Origin: Gammaproteobacteria bacterium
Lineage (GTDB): Bacteria; Pseudomonadota; Gammaproteobacteria; Arenicellales; Poriferihabitantaceae
Length of the DNA stretch: 51,521 nucleotides
Direction: 5' to 3'
Assembly (NCBI GenBank): GCA_028817405.1
Contig: JAPPPS010000075.1
Span: 1 to 51,521, forward strand
Shown: in pieces, positions 1 to 8,808 of the stretch
How positions within the stretch are numbered: the first letter of the stretch is position 1
Layout: each line of letters starts with the position of its first letter
Program-made: the position numbers and the translations under genes
The notes under the pieces: model-generated
Database searches by the model: none
The model's input: the letters and a program-made list of their open reading frames with translations, nothing else
What the model was told of the DNA's origin: nothing

Positions 1-86
1 TCGCTACGCTTCCTTATTCCTCTACCGCACGGAATGACGGCCCCGGGCATTTTCCGGCCCTCGCCGGCGTTGCGCGCCGGTACCGT

Positions 87-170
87 AATTAAAGACTCTG
101 GACTCCGGTTGCCACCGGAGTGGCGATTGAGCGCCCCCGCGGCGGAACTAATTCCCACCGCCGCGCGCCA
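87..170 (+). repeat. REP-like intergenic repeat, copy A
   Basis: The unit opens with AATTAAAGACTCTGGA and carries a perfect hairpin, CTCCGG (103-108) and CCGGAG (115-120) around a 6-nt loop, followed by GGCGATTGAGCG. Copy B at 40163-40248 matches it along nearly its whole length, including the tail after the hairpin. Related heads occur at 40108-40137 and 33839-33860 in the opposite orientation. It lies just downstream of the aminotransferase stop, so it may also act as a 3' mRNA end structure. Confidence 0.7.
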
Positions 171-195
171 CTGATTACGCCGGCGACCGCCGCCG

Positions 196-1578
196 TCACC
201 TCGCCAATTCTCGCTGGGTGTGGTCGAGGGCGGCTTGGGCTTTGGTGGTGAATTCGTCGATGGCCGGGCGGCGGATAATCAGCGGCGGGGAGAGCACCAT
301 GGTGTCGCCGACGGCGCGCATGACCAGGCCGTTGTCGAAGCACGCGTCGCGGCACAGGCGGCCGGCTGCGCCGGGCGGAGCGAAACGCCGGCCGCTGGTT
401 TTGTCCGCGACTAATTCCAGCGCGCCGATGAAGCCGCAGCAGCGCGCCTCGCCGACCAACGGATGCGATGCCAACTGTTGCAGCGCGTCGCGCAAGTCGC
501 CGCCGGCTTGTTCGCGCGCGTTGTCGATGATGTTCTCGTCGCGCAGGATGCGCAGGTTCTCGCGCGCCACCGCGCACGCGACCGGATGCCCGGAGTAGGT
601 GTAGCCGTGGCTGAATTCGTCGTCGTGCGAATCGAGAACCGACGCCACGCGCTCGCTGACCATCACCGCGCTGACCGGCTGGTAGCCGGACGACAAACCT
701 TTCGCCAAGGTCATCAAGTCGCCGTCGATGCCGAAAGTGTCGGAGCCGAACCATTGACCGGTGCGGCCGAATCCGCAAATCACTTCGTCGACAATTAACA
801 GGATGTCGTATTGTTTGCAGATGCGTTGAATCGCCGGCCAGTAAGTCGGCGGCGGAATGATGACGCCGCCCGCGCCTTGAATCGGCTCGGCGATGAACGC
901 GGCGACATGCTCGGCGCCGAGTTCCTCGATTTTATCCGCCAAGGTTTGGGCCATGGCGACGCCGAAATCGTCCTCGGACAAGTCGGCGTACTTATCACCG
1001 CGGCCGAAGTAATACGGCTGCTCGATGTGCGCGATGCCGGGAATCGGCAAACCGCCTTGTTCGTGCATCTTTTCCATGCCGCCGAGGCTGGCGCCGGCCA
1101 TGGTGCTGCCGTGGTAAGCGTTGCGGCGACTGATGATGACTTCGCGCTGCGGCCGGCCCTGCGCCTGCCAGAAGTAACGCGCCAAACGCACGATGGTGTC
1201 GTTGGCGTCCGAGCCGGTGCAGCCGAAAAACGCGCGCGTGTATTGCGGCGGCGTGACTTCAGCCAGCGCTTCCGCCAACTGCACCGCCGGTACCTGCGCG
1301 GTCTGAAAGAAACTGTTGTAATACGGCAACTGTAGCGTCTGCGCGCGCGCCACTTCCGCCAACTCGGCGCGCCCGTAGCCGATGTTGACGCACCACAACC
1401 CGGCCATGAAGTCGAGATAATGTTTGCCGTCCGAGTCGGTGATATGCGCGCCATCCGCGGATTCGATAATCCGCGCTCCGCCGGCCGGGCCGGCGAACAT
1501 CCGCCGGTGGTTGGTGAACGGATGCAGGTGGTGACGACGGTCGAGGTCGCGGAGTTTGGATGTGGCTTGGGAAGTCAT
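196..1578 (-). CDS. spuC: Class III PLP aminotransferase (putrescine/omega-amino acid:pyruvate type)
   Basis: This is a fold-type I, class III aminotransferase of about 460 residues, close to the SpuC putrescine:pyruvate and beta-alanine:pyruvate families. Visible marks are the cofactor-phosphate segment GCTGSDAND, the PLP ring-binding Asp in IVDEVICGFGRTG and the Schiff-base lysine in TLAKGLSSGYQPVSA (about residue 293). The frame can open four codons earlier at a TTG (1590), but the ATG at 1578 is preferred. It is the last gene of the minus-strand polyamine block, so transamination of putrescine to 4-aminobutanal is the most economical role. Beta-alanine or another omega-amine is possible, particularly because a carbamoyl-amidohydrolase heads the block. 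The family call is firm; the substrate and the gene symbol are inferred from context. Confidence 0.85.
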   Translation of the reverse strand: MTSQATSKLRDLDRRHHLHPFTNHRRMFAGPAGGARIIESADGAHITDSDGKHYLDFMAGLWCVNIGYGRAELAEVARAQTLQLPYYNSFFQTAQVPAVQLAEALAEVTPPQYTRAFFGCTGSDANDTIVRLARYFWQAQGRPQREVIISRRNAYHGSTMAGASLGGMEKMHEQGGLPIPGIAHIEQPYYFGRGDKYADLSEDDFGVAMAQTLADKIEELGAEHVAAFIAEPIQGAGGVIIPPPTYWPAIQRICKQYDILLIVDEVICGFGRTGQWFGSDTFGIDGDLMTLAKGLSSGYQPVSAVMVSERVASVLDSHDDEFSHGYTYSGHPVACAVARENLRILRDENIIDNAREQAGGDLRDALQQLASHPLVGEARCCGFIGALELVADKTSGRRFAPPGAAGRLCRDACFDNGLVMRAVGDTMVLSPPLIIRRPAIDEFTTKAQAALDHTQRELAR

Positions 1579-1651
1579 GGCCGGCGACAAAGTGATGCGC
1601 CCGCATGCGGGCGCGACAATTTCATTCGGTTACTGTTTGGTTACCGTTTGA

Positions 1652-2677
1652 TTACTTTTTGATGTCGGTCCACACCCGGTCTTGCAGCGCAATCGCCTGC
1701 GTCGAGCAGGTCTCGGAGAACACCAGCGAAGCGCCGTCCGGCACCGCAATCTCCGGCGCGCTCTTTTTGTCCGCATCGAGATAGCGCGTGGCGTTGGCGT
1801 TGCCGCTGTCGTAGCCGGCGAAGTTCGACTGCAATGCGGCGTTCCGCGGCCGCATGAAGAACTCGATGAAGCGCTTGGCGTTGTCCGGGTTCTGCGCGTT
1901 TTTCGGCACCGCCAAGTTGTCCACCCACGACAACAAGCCCTCTTTCGGGATGGCGTATTGGAGCGACGGTTTTTCCTGACGCGCGCGGAACGAGTAACCG
2001 TTCCAGTTCATGTGGATGTGCGTCTCGCCGGAAACCAAACGGTCTTTGATGCCGTCCGAATCGTAGACTTTGACATGCGACTTTTGCGCCACCAGCAAGT
2101 CGCGCACTTGTTTCATCTGCGCGGCGCTCTCGTTGCACAGCGGATAGCCGAGATAAATCAGCGCCATGGCGGTGACATCGTCGGGGCTGTTGAACATGCC
2201 GATTTGCCCGCGCAGGGCCGGCGGCGGGTCGAACAGAATTTCGTAGGTGTCGATGGCGCCGCGGTAGACATCGGTGTTCACGGTGAATGAAGTCGATCCC
2301 AGTTGCCACGGCACGGTGTACACATTGCCGCGGTCCCACGGCGGGTTGAGCCACTTGTCGCTGATGTTGCCGAGCGTCGGCATGTCGCGCGCGTTGATTT
2401 CCTGCAGCAAGCCCTCCGCGATGAATATCGGCACGAAGTTGTGACTCGGCACGATGATGTCGTAGTTGCCGCCGCCGGACTTCAGTTTCGCCAGCAGCGT
2501 CTCGTTGGAGTCGTAGGTGTCGAGCACGACATCGATGCCGAACTCGTTCTCAAACTTCTCGAGCAGTTGCGGCGCGGTGTAGTCGGTCCAGTTGTATACA
2601 TACAACTTGTCGGCCATCACCGGCAGCGCCGGCAACACCGGCAAGAACAGGATGAGAAATTTCAGGATGGTTTTCAT
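1652..2677 (-). CDS. potF: Polyamine ABC transporter periplasmic binding protein (PotD/PotF/SpuD family)
   Basis: A 341-residue extracytoplasmic solute-binding protein. The start chosen is the ATG at 2677, with GGAG at a good distance upstream; it opens a clean signal peptide (MKTILKF, a Leu/Pro-rich core, cleavage likely after VMA before DKLYVYNW). An upstream in-frame start at 2758 would bury the signal. Family marks are LYVYNWTDY at the mature N-terminus, DIIVPSHNF, YTVPWQLGSTSF and the late segment AVPKNAQNPDNAKRFIEFF. It should deliver putrescine or spermidine to the PotABC-like complex encoded upstream in the same block. Unusually, the agmatine deiminase and arginine decarboxylase genes lie between it and its permeases. 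Which polyamine it binds cannot be read from sequence alone. Confidence 0.88.
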   Translation of the reverse strand: MKTILKFLILFLPVLPALPVMADKLYVYNWTDYTAPQLLEKFENEFGIDVVLDTYDSNETLLAKLKSGGGNYDIIVPSHNFVPIFIAEGLLQEINARDMPTLGNISDKWLNPPWDRGNVYTVPWQLGSTSFTVNTDVYRGAIDTYEILFDPPPALRGQIGMFNSPDDVTAMALIYLGYPLCNESAAQMKQVRDLLVAQKSHVKVYDSDGIKDRLVSGETHIHMNWNGYSFRARQEKPSLQYAIPKEGLLSWVDNLAVPKNAQNPDNAKRFIEFFMRPRNAALQSNFAGYDSGNANATRYLDADKKSAPEIAVPDGASLVFSETCSTQAIALQDRVWTDIKK

Positions 2678-2709
2678 GACGGTTTCTCCGGTCTGGTTGG
2701 GAAAGGATT

Positions 2710-3303
2710 CTACACCGACGGTGCAGAGGCGTTCGTAAAACCCAAAAACCCCAGACAAGTCAGGCAGTAGCCGTGATTTTTGTCCAGGTTAAGAAAGTTG
2801 TAATGAACTTCAAATTCACTGACAGCCGTGAGATTGCGAATCTCAAGCAAATGAGTTATGGACGAATTCAATTGCGTCGTGGCATCTTGCTTTGCGTCTG
2901 CGTCGGTAATTTGCTGGTCAAAATACTGAACATACTCGACCACATAACCGCCGACCATGTCGCCTTGCGAGGTTTTTGTCGATTTCATCAAACCCAACCC
3001 TGTGACAATCGCTTGAGTGCTGGCGTCTCGGGTGGCGCCGGCACCCGCGATTATCACCTCCAAAACACCGCCATGGGTGAAATATTGTTTGACATCATCG
3101 ACGTTGTAAATCGGGATGTTCGGCGGTAATACCGATGTATATGGAACAACGTTGAAGTCCCCTATCGATGCGGCGACCAGCGCCGAATCATATGCAAACG
3201 TTTCATATGGCTGAGGCGGGATGCCTTCATCGGCGGAACCGACTCCTCCCGTCAGAAAGCCGAGAGTCGGGATACGTACGCCGTACTTGTCTTGAGTAGT
3301 CAT
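2710..3303 (-). CDS. aaxB: Pyruvoyl-dependent arginine decarboxylase (AaxB-like)
   Basis: A 197-residue proenzyme closely resembling chlamydial AaxB. The shared pattern is IPTLGFLTGGVG, then GIPPQPYETFAYDSAL, then NVVPYTSVLPPNI, then HGGVLEVIIAGAGAT and GYCLTCLGFLGF near the end. Family knowledge predicts autocleavage between Thr56 and Ser57 in PYTSVLPP, giving a beta chain and an alpha chain with a pyruvoyl group. It converts arginine to agmatine and CO2. The start at 3303 is decided by GGAGG six bases upstream; the in-frame ATG at 3324 has no such site. It lies 33 bases after the agmatine deiminase, which should consume its product. Base composition is much lower in GC than the flanking transporter genes, suggesting transfer as a pair. 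Confidence 0.9.
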   Translation of the reverse strand: MTTQDKYGVRIPTLGFLTGGVGSADEGIPPQPYETFAYDSALVAASIGDFNVVPYTSVLPPNIPIYNVDDVKQYFTHGGVLEVIIAGAGATRDASTQAIVTGLGLMKSTKTSQGDMVGGYVVEYVQYFDQQITDADAKQDATTQLNSSITHLLEIRNLTAVSEFEVHYNFLNLDKNHGYCLTCLGFLGFTNASAPSV

Positions 3304-3336
3304 TTGGTCCTCCGGTTGAGTCATGGAAGGAGCCCG

Positions 3337-4386
3337 TCAAGGAGCGGGCTGTTGCTGAGTGATACAGTGAACGCATCCGCCACCGTATGTGATATCCGTT
3401 CCCGGCACCGTCTCTACAGTCCGGTTGGGGAAGATATTCTGTATCGATTGTTTCGCGTTGTCATCGTTGACGTCATCAAACACCGGCAATATAACCGAAT
3501 TATTTGCCAAATAGAAATTGACATAACTCATCGGCAATCGCAAGTTTTGGAAATACAGTTGCTTTTCTGGAATTTGAATTTCATGGACTTCCAAACTCCG
3601 CCCTTTAGCATCGGTGGCGCTCCTCAAAATGTCAAGGTTGGCTTGAAGGCGCGGATAGTTTTTATCCGATTCTTCAGCAACAAGGGCAATCGCAACACCG
3701 GGAGCGGCGAAACAAGCCACGTTATCCACATGACCATCAGTGAGATCGTCAACAAGGCCGTAAGGCAACCAAATGACCTTTTCCACACCGAGAAAATCGT
3801 ACAGGTTCTGTTCAATTTCGGCTTTTGTCAGGTGTGGATTTCGGTCGCCGTTCAACAAACACTCTTCCGTGGCAACCAACGTACCGTCGCCGTCAATGTG
3901 TATTGAACCGCCCTCCAGAATCATGCGCCCAACAAAGCGTTCCGGCTTGCGCGGGGCGACCGACAAAACTTCCCTGGCGATTGCCGCATTTTCATCATAT
4001 GGCCGGAAGTGAGTCCCCCATCCATTAAAACCCCAATCTATGCCGGCCAGCGCATGGTTTTCAGAATTTACGACAAAAGTCGGTCCAATATCACGCATCC
4101 AGCCATCCTGCAATGGAAAAGCGAGCACGGAAACCGCCGAATCCAGCAACTTGCGCGCTTCCGACTCATCATCCGGGCGGACAATCATATAAACCGGCTC
4201 ATGCTTGACGATGGTGTTGGCGGTTGCGGCATATGCGACCCGCCCGGCTTGAATATGGTCTCCCCACAAAGAGCGGTTGGTTGGCCAAGCCATCCAGCAA
4301 CACTCATGCCGCGCCGATTCGGGCGGCATGCTGAAGCCGAGTTCCTTCGGCGTGAAATTCATTATTCCGGTGCTTGAATCTTGCAC
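3337..4386 (-). CDS. aguA: Agmatine deiminase
   Basis: A 349-residue enzyme of the agmatine/peptidylarginine deiminase fold that hydrolyses agmatine to N-carbamoylputrescine and ammonia. Visible motifs are WMRDIGPTFVV, DWGFNGWG, LEGGSIHIDGDGTLVATEEC, DGHVDNVACF and the C-terminal GGGCVHCITQQ with the catalytic Cys341. The start is a GTG at 4386 preceded by an A/G-rich stretch (AAGGGGGAAA); an ATG at 4362 is a weaker alternative. A promoter at 4419-4447 lies directly upstream. Together with the decarboxylase downstream it makes arginine to agmatine to N-carbamoylputrescine. No nitrilase-type N-carbamoylputrescine amidase (AguB) is present in the window. Like the decarboxylase it is conspicuously AT-richer than its neighbours: 3481-3540 has 23 G+C of 60 by hand count. 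Confidence 0.93.
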   Translation of the reverse strand: MQDSSTGIMNFTPKELGFSMPPESARHECCWMAWPTNRSLWGDHIQAGRVAYAATANTIVKHEPVYMIVRPDDESEARKLLDSAVSVLAFPLQDGWMRDIGPTFVVNSENHALAGIDWGFNGWGTHFRPYDENAAIAREVLSVAPRKPERFVGRMILEGGSIHIDGDGTLVATEECLLNGDRNPHLTKAEIEQNLYDFLGVEKVIWLPYGLVDDLTDGHVDNVACFAAPGVAIALVAEESDKNYPRLQANLDILRSATDAKGRSLEVHEIQIPEKQLYFQNLRLPMSYVNFYLANNSVILPVFDDVNDDNAKQSIQNIFPNRTVETVPGTDITYGGGCVHCITQQQPAP

Positions 4387-4418
4387 GAAAGTTTCCCCCT
4401 TTGGGATGACTGCTTGAA

Positions 4419-4447
4419 ATGCTACTCCCGATTTCCGCCCTTGTCAA
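4419..4447 (-). promoter_or_regulatory. Sigma70-like promoter of aguA-aaxB
   Basis: On the minus strand a perfect -35 TTGACA (4442-4447) is followed after exactly 17 bases by TAGCAT (4419-4424, four of six consensus bases). The -35 overlaps the stop codon of the potC-like gene, and the predicted transcript starts about 25 bases before the GTG of aguA. The arginine pair can therefore be expressed apart from the transporter operon. Confidence 0.6.
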
Positions 4448-5244
4448 GGCCGGTTTTTGGCGGAATTTGACAGGTAGTAGTGAAACACGATGATAACCGT
4501 GGTAACCGCTAACAGCGCCGTGGACACGGCGTTAATCTCCGGGGAAGTGCCCATGCGCACCATGCCGAAAATATACACCGGCAGCGTGGTCGAGCCGGCG
4601 TCGGCGACCATCAGCGTGATGACGAAATCGTCCAGCGAGATGATGAACGCTAACATCGCGCCGGCCGCGATGCCGGGCATCGCCAGCGGCAGCGTGACGC
4701 GGCGGAACGCGCGCCAGGCGCCGGCGTATAAATCGCGCGCCGCGCATTCCAGACTCTCGTCCAGGTTCGACAGCCGCGCCGCGATGGGCAAGTACGCAAA
4801 CGGAATGCAAAACACGGTGTGCGCGATGAATACATTGAACAAGCCGAGTTGCATGCCGAGCGCGGAGAAGAAAGTCAGGGTCGCCACGGCGGTGACGATT
4901 TCCGGAATCATCAGCGGCGCGAGCAGAGTGACGCGAAACACGGTGCCGCCGCGGAACCGGCGGCCGCGCATCAGCGCCAGCGCCGCCAACAACGCCAGTA
5001 CGGTGGCCGCGGTCATGGCCGAGAACGCGACAATCAAACTGTTGACGGTGGCGCGCTGAATGCTTTCGTTGCCGAACGCGCGCGCATACCAGTCGAGACT
5101 GAAGCCGCTCCACACGGTCGCCGAGCGCCCGGCGTTGAAGGAAAAAACCACCAAGATGACGAGCGGCAGGTACAGGAAAATGTAGAACACCCAAGTCCAT
5201 GCGCCGAAGCCCGGCATGCGCGATGACGGTGAGGCGCTTACCAT
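4444..5244 (-). CDS. potC: Polyamine ABC transporter permease (PotC/PotI-like)
   Basis: A 266-residue inner-membrane permease. The frame runs far upstream without a stop, but the ATG at 5244, with GGGGA upstream, gives a normal PotC length and N-terminus (a hydrophobic helix YIFLYLPLVILVVFSFN). About six transmembrane segments are visible, plus the cytoplasmic EAA loop (ECAARDLYAGAWRAFRRVTLP) that docks on the ATPase, and FIISLDDFVITLMV typical of the family. It overlaps the end of the potB-like gene by 7 bases, implying translational coupling. With the PotB-like partner it forms the channel of a putrescine/spermidine importer. Confidence 0.88.
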   Translation of the reverse strand: MVSASPSSRMPGFGAWTWVFYIFLYLPLVILVVFSFNAGRSATVWSGFSLDWYARAFGNESIQRATVNSLIVAFSAMTAATVLALLAALALMRGRRFRGGTVFRVTLLAPLMIPEIVTAVATLTFFSALGMQLGLFNVFIAHTVFCIPFAYLPIAARLSNLDESLECAARDLYAGAWRAFRRVTLPLAMPGIAAGAMLAFIISLDDFVITLMVADAGSTTLPVYIFGMVRMGTSPEINAVSTALLAVTTVIIVFHYYLSNSAKNRP

Positions 5245-6143
5245 ATCGATTCCCCGTCGTCGCGACCGTCGCGACCGCTGCGCCGTCGCCACAGATACAA
5301 AAGCAGCAGAACGAACGCCAACAGAATCAACGCGCTGGCGGCGCCGAACGGCCAGTTGCGCGAAGAGGAAAACTGCAGTTGGATGAGACTGCCAATCATC
5401 AGGTTGCGCCCGCCGCCGAGCAGACTGGGCGCGATAAAAGCGCCGAGCGACGGGATGAAAACCATGATGCAGCCGGCGATGACGCCGGGCCGCGCCAGCG
5501 GGAAGACCACGCGCGCCAGGGTTTGCCGGTGGCCGGCGTATAAATCCCGCGATGCTTCGATGAGTCGCCAGTCGGTTTTTTCCAGCGACGCGTAAATCGG
5601 CAGCGCCATGAACGGCAAGTAGGTGTAAGTGAGCCCGACCAAAATCGCGCCGTCGGTGTACATCAGCGGCAGCGGCGTGGAAATTAAATCGAAAGCGATG
5701 AGCCAGCCGTTGACCAATCCGCTGTCGCGCAGAATCAAAACCCAGCAGTAGGTTCGCACCAGGAGGTTTGCCCAGAACGGCACGGTAATCAGCAGCAGCA
5801 ACAAGCCGCGACGCCGCCGCGGCTGGGTGGCGATGTAATAGGCCGCGGGAAACGCCGCCGCCAAACACAGCACGGTGGCGCCGGCCGCCAGCGCGAACGA
5901 CCTCCAGAAGATATTCAGATAAGACAAGTCAAACTGCAGGTTGCCGTCCCAGTCGCGCGTGAATAAAAATTGAATGTACGCATCGGCGCTGAACGCTCGC
6001 CGGACGCCGCCAAACGGGTCCGCTTCCATCAGCGAATACACCGCGATAATCGCGAACGGCGCGATGAAGAACACCGTCAAAAACAGCGCGGCCGGCCCCA
6101 CCGACAACAGCGGCGGCAGGTTGAAGTTGAACAAGCGTTTCAT
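5238..6143 (-). CDS. potB: Polyamine ABC transporter permease (PotB/PotH-like)
   Basis: A 301-residue inner-membrane permease. Its ATG at 6143 overlaps the stop of the ATPase gene as ATGA; a GTG at 6158 is possible but has no better ribosome site. It begins with a hydrophobic helix ([19 protein letters not shown]), has the large periplasmic loop typical of PotB/PotH before the second helix, the motif [19 protein letters not shown], and an EAA-type loop ([20 protein letters not shown]) for the ATPase. It pairs with the PotC-like permease immediately downstream. Confidence 0.88.
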   Translation of the reverse strand: MKRLFNFNLPPLLSVGPAALFLTVFFIAPFAIIAVYSLMEADPFGGVRRAFSADAYIQFLFTRDWDGNLQFDLSYLNIFWRSFALAAGATVLCLAAAFPAAYYIATQPRRRRGLLLLLITVPFWANLLVRTYCWVLILRDSGLVNGWLIAFDLISTPLPLMYTDGAILVGLTYTYLPFMALPIYASLEKTDWRLIEASRDLYAGHRQTLARVVFPLARPGVIAGCIMVFIPSLGAFIAPSLLGGGRNLMIGSLIQLQFSSSRNWPFGAASALILLAFVLLLLYLWRRRSGRDGRDDGESIW

Positions 6144-7267
6144 TCCTGCAGCACCCACAGCGACTGCGGCTCGAAGCGCGCGCCGACTCGGTCGCCGGCG
6201 GCGAACTGCGCGGTGGCGGCCGCGGCGTTGGTCTCCAGCGCGGCGATGCGGTCGCCGCTTTGCAAGGTGATTTGGTAGCGCGTGGTGTTGCCTTGGTAGA
6301 CGACTTCGTCGATGGCGCCGGCGACGCCGCCCGGAGTCGCCGCGGCCGACAACGCCACCCGCTCCGGACGAATCGCGAGCGTGACCGCGCCGCGCAAGTC
6401 GGCGGCGTTGGCGTTTTGACTGCGCGCGGTGACCGTGCTGCCGTCGCCCAAAGTCACGCGCAATGAATTCACGCGCGATGAATCGCCGCCGGTACTGTCG
6501 CCGGCACCGTCACCGGTACCGTCGCCACCGCCGGCCTCCACCCGGCCGGCCAGAAAGTTGGTCTCGCCGATGAAGTCGGCGACGAAGCGGTCGGCCGGTT
6601 TCTCGTAAACATCCATCGGCGCGCCAATCTGCCGCACTTCACCGTCGCGCATCACCGCGATGCGGTCCGACAGCGCCAGCGCTTCCTCTTGGTCATGGGT
6701 CACGAAGATAAAAGTGATGCCGGTGTCGCGCTGCAGGCGTTTCAACTCGATGCGCATAGTCTTGCGCAGTTTGAAGTCCAGCGCCGACAGCGGCTCGTCC
6801 AGCAGCAGCACCCGCGGCCGGTTGATGAGCGCGCGCGCCAGCGCGACGCGCTGCTGCTGGCCGCCGGACAGTTGCGCGGGGAATCGTTCGGCGAAGTCGT
6901 CGAGCATGACTTGGCTCAACATGCGCCGCGCGGAGTCGGCGGCTTCGACGCGCTCGATGCCGCGCATCTCCATGCCGAACGCGACATTCTGCAGCACATT
7001 CATGTGCGGAAACAGCGCGTAGTTTTGGAACACCGTGTTCACCGGGCGTTTCTCCGGCGGCAACTGCGCGATGTCGCCGCCGTCCAACAGCACGTCGCCG
7101 CTGTCGGTGAACTCAAAGCCGGCGATGATTCGCAGCAGCGTGGTTTTGCCGCAGCCGGAGGGGCCGAGCAGGGTGAAGAACTCGTTCTCGGCGACCGTGA
7201 AAGACACATGCTTCAACGCCACCACATCGGCGCCGAAACTTTTGCTGATGTCCTGCAACTCAATCAT
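6140..7267 (-). CDS. potA: Polyamine ABC transporter ATP-binding protein (PotA/PotG-like)
   Basis: A 375-residue ABC ATPase. Walker A is [11 protein letters not shown], the Q-loop region is [13 protein letters not shown], the signature is [15 protein letters not shown], Walker B is [12 protein letters not shown] and the switch is THDQEEAL. The C-terminal third is the TOBE-type regulatory domain ([20 protein letters not shown]). A Gly/Asp/Thr-rich insertion (tract 6484-6537) interrupts the region between the nucleotide-binding and TOBE domains, one of many such insertions in this genome. An 8-base tandem repeat lies immediately before the start codon. It powers the PotBC channel and is encoded just upstream of it. 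Confidence 0.92.
   Translation of the reverse strand: MIELQDISKSFGADVVALKHVSFTVAENEFFTLLGPSGCGKTTLLRIIAGFEFTDSGDVLLDGGDIAQLPPEKRPVNTVFQNYALFPHMNVLQNVAFGMEMRGIERVEAADSARRMLSQVMLDDFAERFPAQLSGGQQQRVALARALINRPRVLLLDEPLSALDFKLRKTMRIELKRLQRDTGITFIFVTHDQEEALALSDRIAVMRDGEVRQIGAPMDVYEKPADRFVADFIGETNFLAGRVEAGGGDGTGDGAGDSTGGDSSRVNSLRVTLGDGSTVTARSQNANAADLRGAVTLAIRPERVALSAAATPGGVAGAIDEVVYQGNTTRYQITLQSGDRIAALETNAAAATAQFAAGDRVGARFEPQSLWVLQE
6484..6537 (-). repeat. In-frame Gly/Asp repeat tract in potA
   Basis: A tandem tract of GGTGAC-type units, read as [19 protein letters not shown], between the ATPase and TOBE domains. The frame is kept, so the protein is lengthened rather than broken. Confidence 0.8.
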
Positions 7268-7301
7268 GCCGTTATGCCGTTATGCCGCTATGCCGTTATG
7301 C
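7266..7301 (-). repeat. 8-bp tandem repeat overlapping the potA start
   Basis: Four consecutive copies of the octamer ATGCCGTT (third copy ATGCCGCT) plus a partial fifth, starting at the potA start codon and running upstream. Eight is not a multiple of three, but most of the array is outside the coding frame. Copy number would change the distance between the start codon and upstream elements rather than the protein. Confidence 0.8.
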
Positions 7302-7427
7302 GCCGGCCGATTCAGCCTGGGTAACCGTGGGTAACCGCTTAACCCATTCACCGTGTTAACGCCCATCTCGCGCAGCGCATGTGGCGGGGAGTGGACGGTG
7401 CGCATGGCTTGCAACTCGGACGGGGTT

Positions 7428-7459
<32 letters not shown>

Positions 7460-7460
7460 G

Positions 7461-8711
7461 TTAGGCCCGCCCGGCGGTTTCCAACATGGCATGCAACAGA
7501 ACATTGCAGCCGGCCTCGAGGTCGTCGGCCTCGGCGCTTTCGTGTTCGTTGTGGCTGACGCCGCCGGCGCATGGCACGAAAATCATCGCGGTCGGCGCGA
7601 TGCGGGCGACTTGGCAGGCGTCGTGGCCCGCGCCGGAGACCATGTCTTGATGGCGGTATTGCAGGTGCGCCGCGGCCGCGCGCACCGCGTCGACGCAACT
7701 GGGGTTGAAGCGCAGCGGCGGGTTGTGCCAGATGTCCGCGACTTCGACTTGCACTTCGCAGCGCGCCGCGACTTCGGCGCACTGTTTTCGCAACGCGGCA
7801 TCCAGCGCCGCCAGCGTATCGTCGTCCGGATGACGCAAATCCACGGTGAAGTCCGCGCCGCCGGGAATGGTGTTGCGGGAGTTCGGCGACACCGTCAATT
7901 CCCCGACCGTGCCGACCGCATCCGGCGCGTGCCGCCGCGCCATGTCCTGCACCGCCAGCACCAGTTGCGCGGCCGCGGCCAAGGCGTCGCGGCGGCCGGG
8001 CATCGGCGTCGAGCCGGCGTGGGAGTCGCGCCCGCGCACTTGGATGTCGTACCACCGCAGCCCTTGCGCGCCGGTGACCACGCCGATGGTGTCGCGGTCG
8101 CGCTCCAAAATCGGCCCCTGTTCGATGTGCGCTTCGAACAGCGCGCCGATGGGATGCGCGCCGCAAGATTGGTCGCCGAAGTAGTCGATGCGCTGCAACT
8201 CATCGCGCACGCTGCGCCCGTCGGCGTCCACGCGCGACCAAGCGAATTGCTTGTCGAACAAGCCGGCGAACACGCCCGAGGCCAGCATCGCCGGCGCAAA
8301 GCGGCAGCCCTCTTCATTGGTCCACACCACAATCTCCAGCGGCGCTTGGGTTTCCTGCCCGCAGTCATTCAACGCGCGCACCACTTCCAGCGCCGCCAAT
8401 ACGCCGTAGATGCCGTCGAACTTGCCGCCATGCGGCTGGGTGTCGAGGTGGCTGCCGGCCAGCACCGGCGGAAGTTGCGGCGCGCAGCCCTCGCGCCTGG
8501 CGAAAATGTTGCCCATGTCGTCGACCGTGACTCGGCAGTCGGCTTCGCGGCACCACGCGACAAACAAATCGCGCGCCTGCTTGTCCTCGTCGCTCAACGC
8601 CAGGCGGCTGGAGCCGCCCTCGGCGCCGGGGCCGATTTGCGCGATGCGCATGATGCTGTCCCACAGCCGGCCGCCGTTGACGCGGATGCGGGATGGGTTG
8701 GGTTTTGGCAT
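7461..8711 (-). CDS. M20-family N-carbamoyl amidohydrolase (beta-ureidopropionase/allantoate amidohydrolase type)
   Basis: A 416-residue zinc-dependent amidohydrolase of the M20 carbamoylase group. The ATG at 8711 fits the family's N-terminus; the frame is open further upstream but that part is unlike the family. Metal-site motifs are GSHLDTQPHGGKFDGIYG, TNEEGCRFAPAM and FEAHIEQGPILE; the lid and catalytic region has RGRDSHAGSTPM; the substrate region has PNSRNTIPGGADFTVDLRH and SGAGHDACQ. Relatives remove carbamoyl groups from N-carbamoyl-amino acids, ureidopropionate or allantoate. It heads the polyamine block, where the N-carbamoylputrescine made by AguA needs exactly such a decarbamoylation, but the visible substrate region looks like that of enzymes that bind a carboxylate. 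The family is firm; the substrate is open. Confidence 0.88.
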   Translation of the reverse strand: MPKPNPSRIRVNGGRLWDSIMRIAQIGPGAEGGSSRLALSDEDKQARDLFVAWCREADCRVTVDDMGNIFARREGCAPQLPPVLAGSHLDTQPHGGKFDGIYGVLAALEVVRALNDCGQETQAPLEIVVWTNEEGCRFAPAMLASGVFAGLFDKQFAWSRVDADGRSVRDELQRIDYFGDQSCGAHPIGALFEAHIEQGPILERDRDTIGVVTGAQGLRWYDIQVRGRDSHAGSTPMPGRRDALAAAAQLVLAVQDMARRHAPDAVGTVGELTVSPNSRNTIPGGADFTVDLRHPDDDTLAALDAALRKQCAEVAARCEVQVEVADIWHNPPLRFNPSCVDAVRAAAAHLQYRHQDMVSGAGHDACQVARIAPTAMIFVPCAGGVSHNEHESAEADDLEAGCNVLLHAMLETAGRA

Positions 8712-8773
8712 AACGGAAACGCGCGGATTGCACACGGTGGTGCACGGTGGACAAGGTTGCAGTCGGTCGCGCC

Positions 8774-8781
8774 AGTATAAC
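8774..8781. promoter_or_regulatory. Overlapping divergent -10 elements
   Basis: In the 97-base gap between the minus-strand amidohydrolase and the plus-strand methyltransferase, the minus strand reads TATACT (8774-8779) and the plus strand TATAAC (8776-8781). The two -10 candidates overlap, so the two promoters would exclude each other. No convincing -35 was found for either. Confidence 0.4.
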
Positions 8782-8808
8782 ACCGCGCCGCTGTGGTAAA
8801 TTCCGCCG

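Noticed and set aside
811-1335. Long open frames opposite real genes, for example 811-1335 plus and 9652-10773 minus
   Set aside because: High GC gives long antisense frames; their Arg/Ala/His-rich products resemble nothing, and the opposite strand holds a clear gene.
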